Source: Dethiosulfatibacter sp. (GTDB lineage: Bacteria; Bacillota; Clostridia; Tissierellales; Dethiosulfatibacteraceae). From it: DNA of 5,224 nucleotides. Under the pieces are notes generated by a model. The model did no database searches and was not told the origin of the DNA. It saw only the letters and a program-made list of their open reading frames with translations. A program made the translations under genes and the position numbers. This document shows, in pieces, positions 5,223-5,224 of this stretch (its first letter is position 1; every line of letters begins with the position of its first letter). The DNA lies in contig JAUVAG010000125.1 of the NCBI GenBank assembly GCA_030591825.1, positions 1 through 5,224 of the forward strand, read 5' to 3'.

Positions 5223-5224
5223 CC

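Larger units (their letters stand above)
4942..5224. other. Non-coding AT-rich upstream region of the kamA-like gene
   Basis: No convincing gene is present in these 283 bases. The region holds the promoter (5105-5133), a leader of about 157 nt with three related repeats (4984-5097), a hairpin (4978-4995), two dyads upstream of the promoter (5143-5160 and 5161-5180) and a DnaA-box 9-mer at 5214-5222. The amount of repeated structure suggests that expression of the gene is regulated. Confidence 0.65.

Overview
The window looks like chromosomal DNA from a low-GC Gram-positive anaerobe, most likely of class Clostridia. The grounds are AT-rich spacers, strong AGGAGG-type ribosome binding sites, consensus sigma-A promoters, a clostridial-type argCJB arginine cluster and a KamA-family radical SAM enzyme. 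The species cannot be named from the sequence alone. All intact genes lie on the minus strand, so transcription runs from the right edge toward the left.

Layout from right to left. Positions 5224-4942 are a non-coding AT-rich stretch. It holds a perfect DnaA-box 9-mer at the very edge, two small dyads, a good sigma-A promoter (5105-5133) and a roughly 157-nt leader. The leader contains three related repeats and a hairpin just before the ribosome binding site. Positions 4941-3829 encode a 370-residue KamA-like radical SAM/PLP protein, which ends in a strong intrinsic terminator (3790-3822). Positions 3828-3661 carry a small inverted repeat and a promoter with perfect -35 and -10 hexamers (TTGACA/TATAAT). 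Positions 3660-527 hold argC, argJ and argB as a tight operon, with a 9-nt gap and then a 1-nt TAATG overlap, closed by a terminator at 494-520. Positions 526-296 are non-coding with hairpins. Positions 295-2 are the decayed remnant of an IS110-family transposase on the plus strand.

The three arg genes cover most of the route from N-acetylglutamate to ornithine. ArgB phosphorylates N-acetylglutamate, ArgC reduces the acyl phosphate to the semialdehyde, and ArgJ moves the acetyl group from N-acetylornithine back to glutamate. The aminotransferase ArgD and the carbamoyltransferase ArgF are not here and must be encoded elsewhere. ArgJ recycles the acetyl group and ArgB carries the N-terminal extension seen in arginine-inhibited kinases, so the cyclic, feedback-controlled version of the pathway is the likely one.

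The KamA-like gene has its own promoter and terminator and is probably a separate transcription unit. It keeps the iron-sulfur, SAM and probable PLP residues but lacks both aspartates that bind the lysine side chain in true lysine 2,3-aminomutase, so its substrate is probably not lysine. I found no clearly novel multi-gene system. The points most worth following are this enzyme's substrate pocket and its repeat-rich leader.
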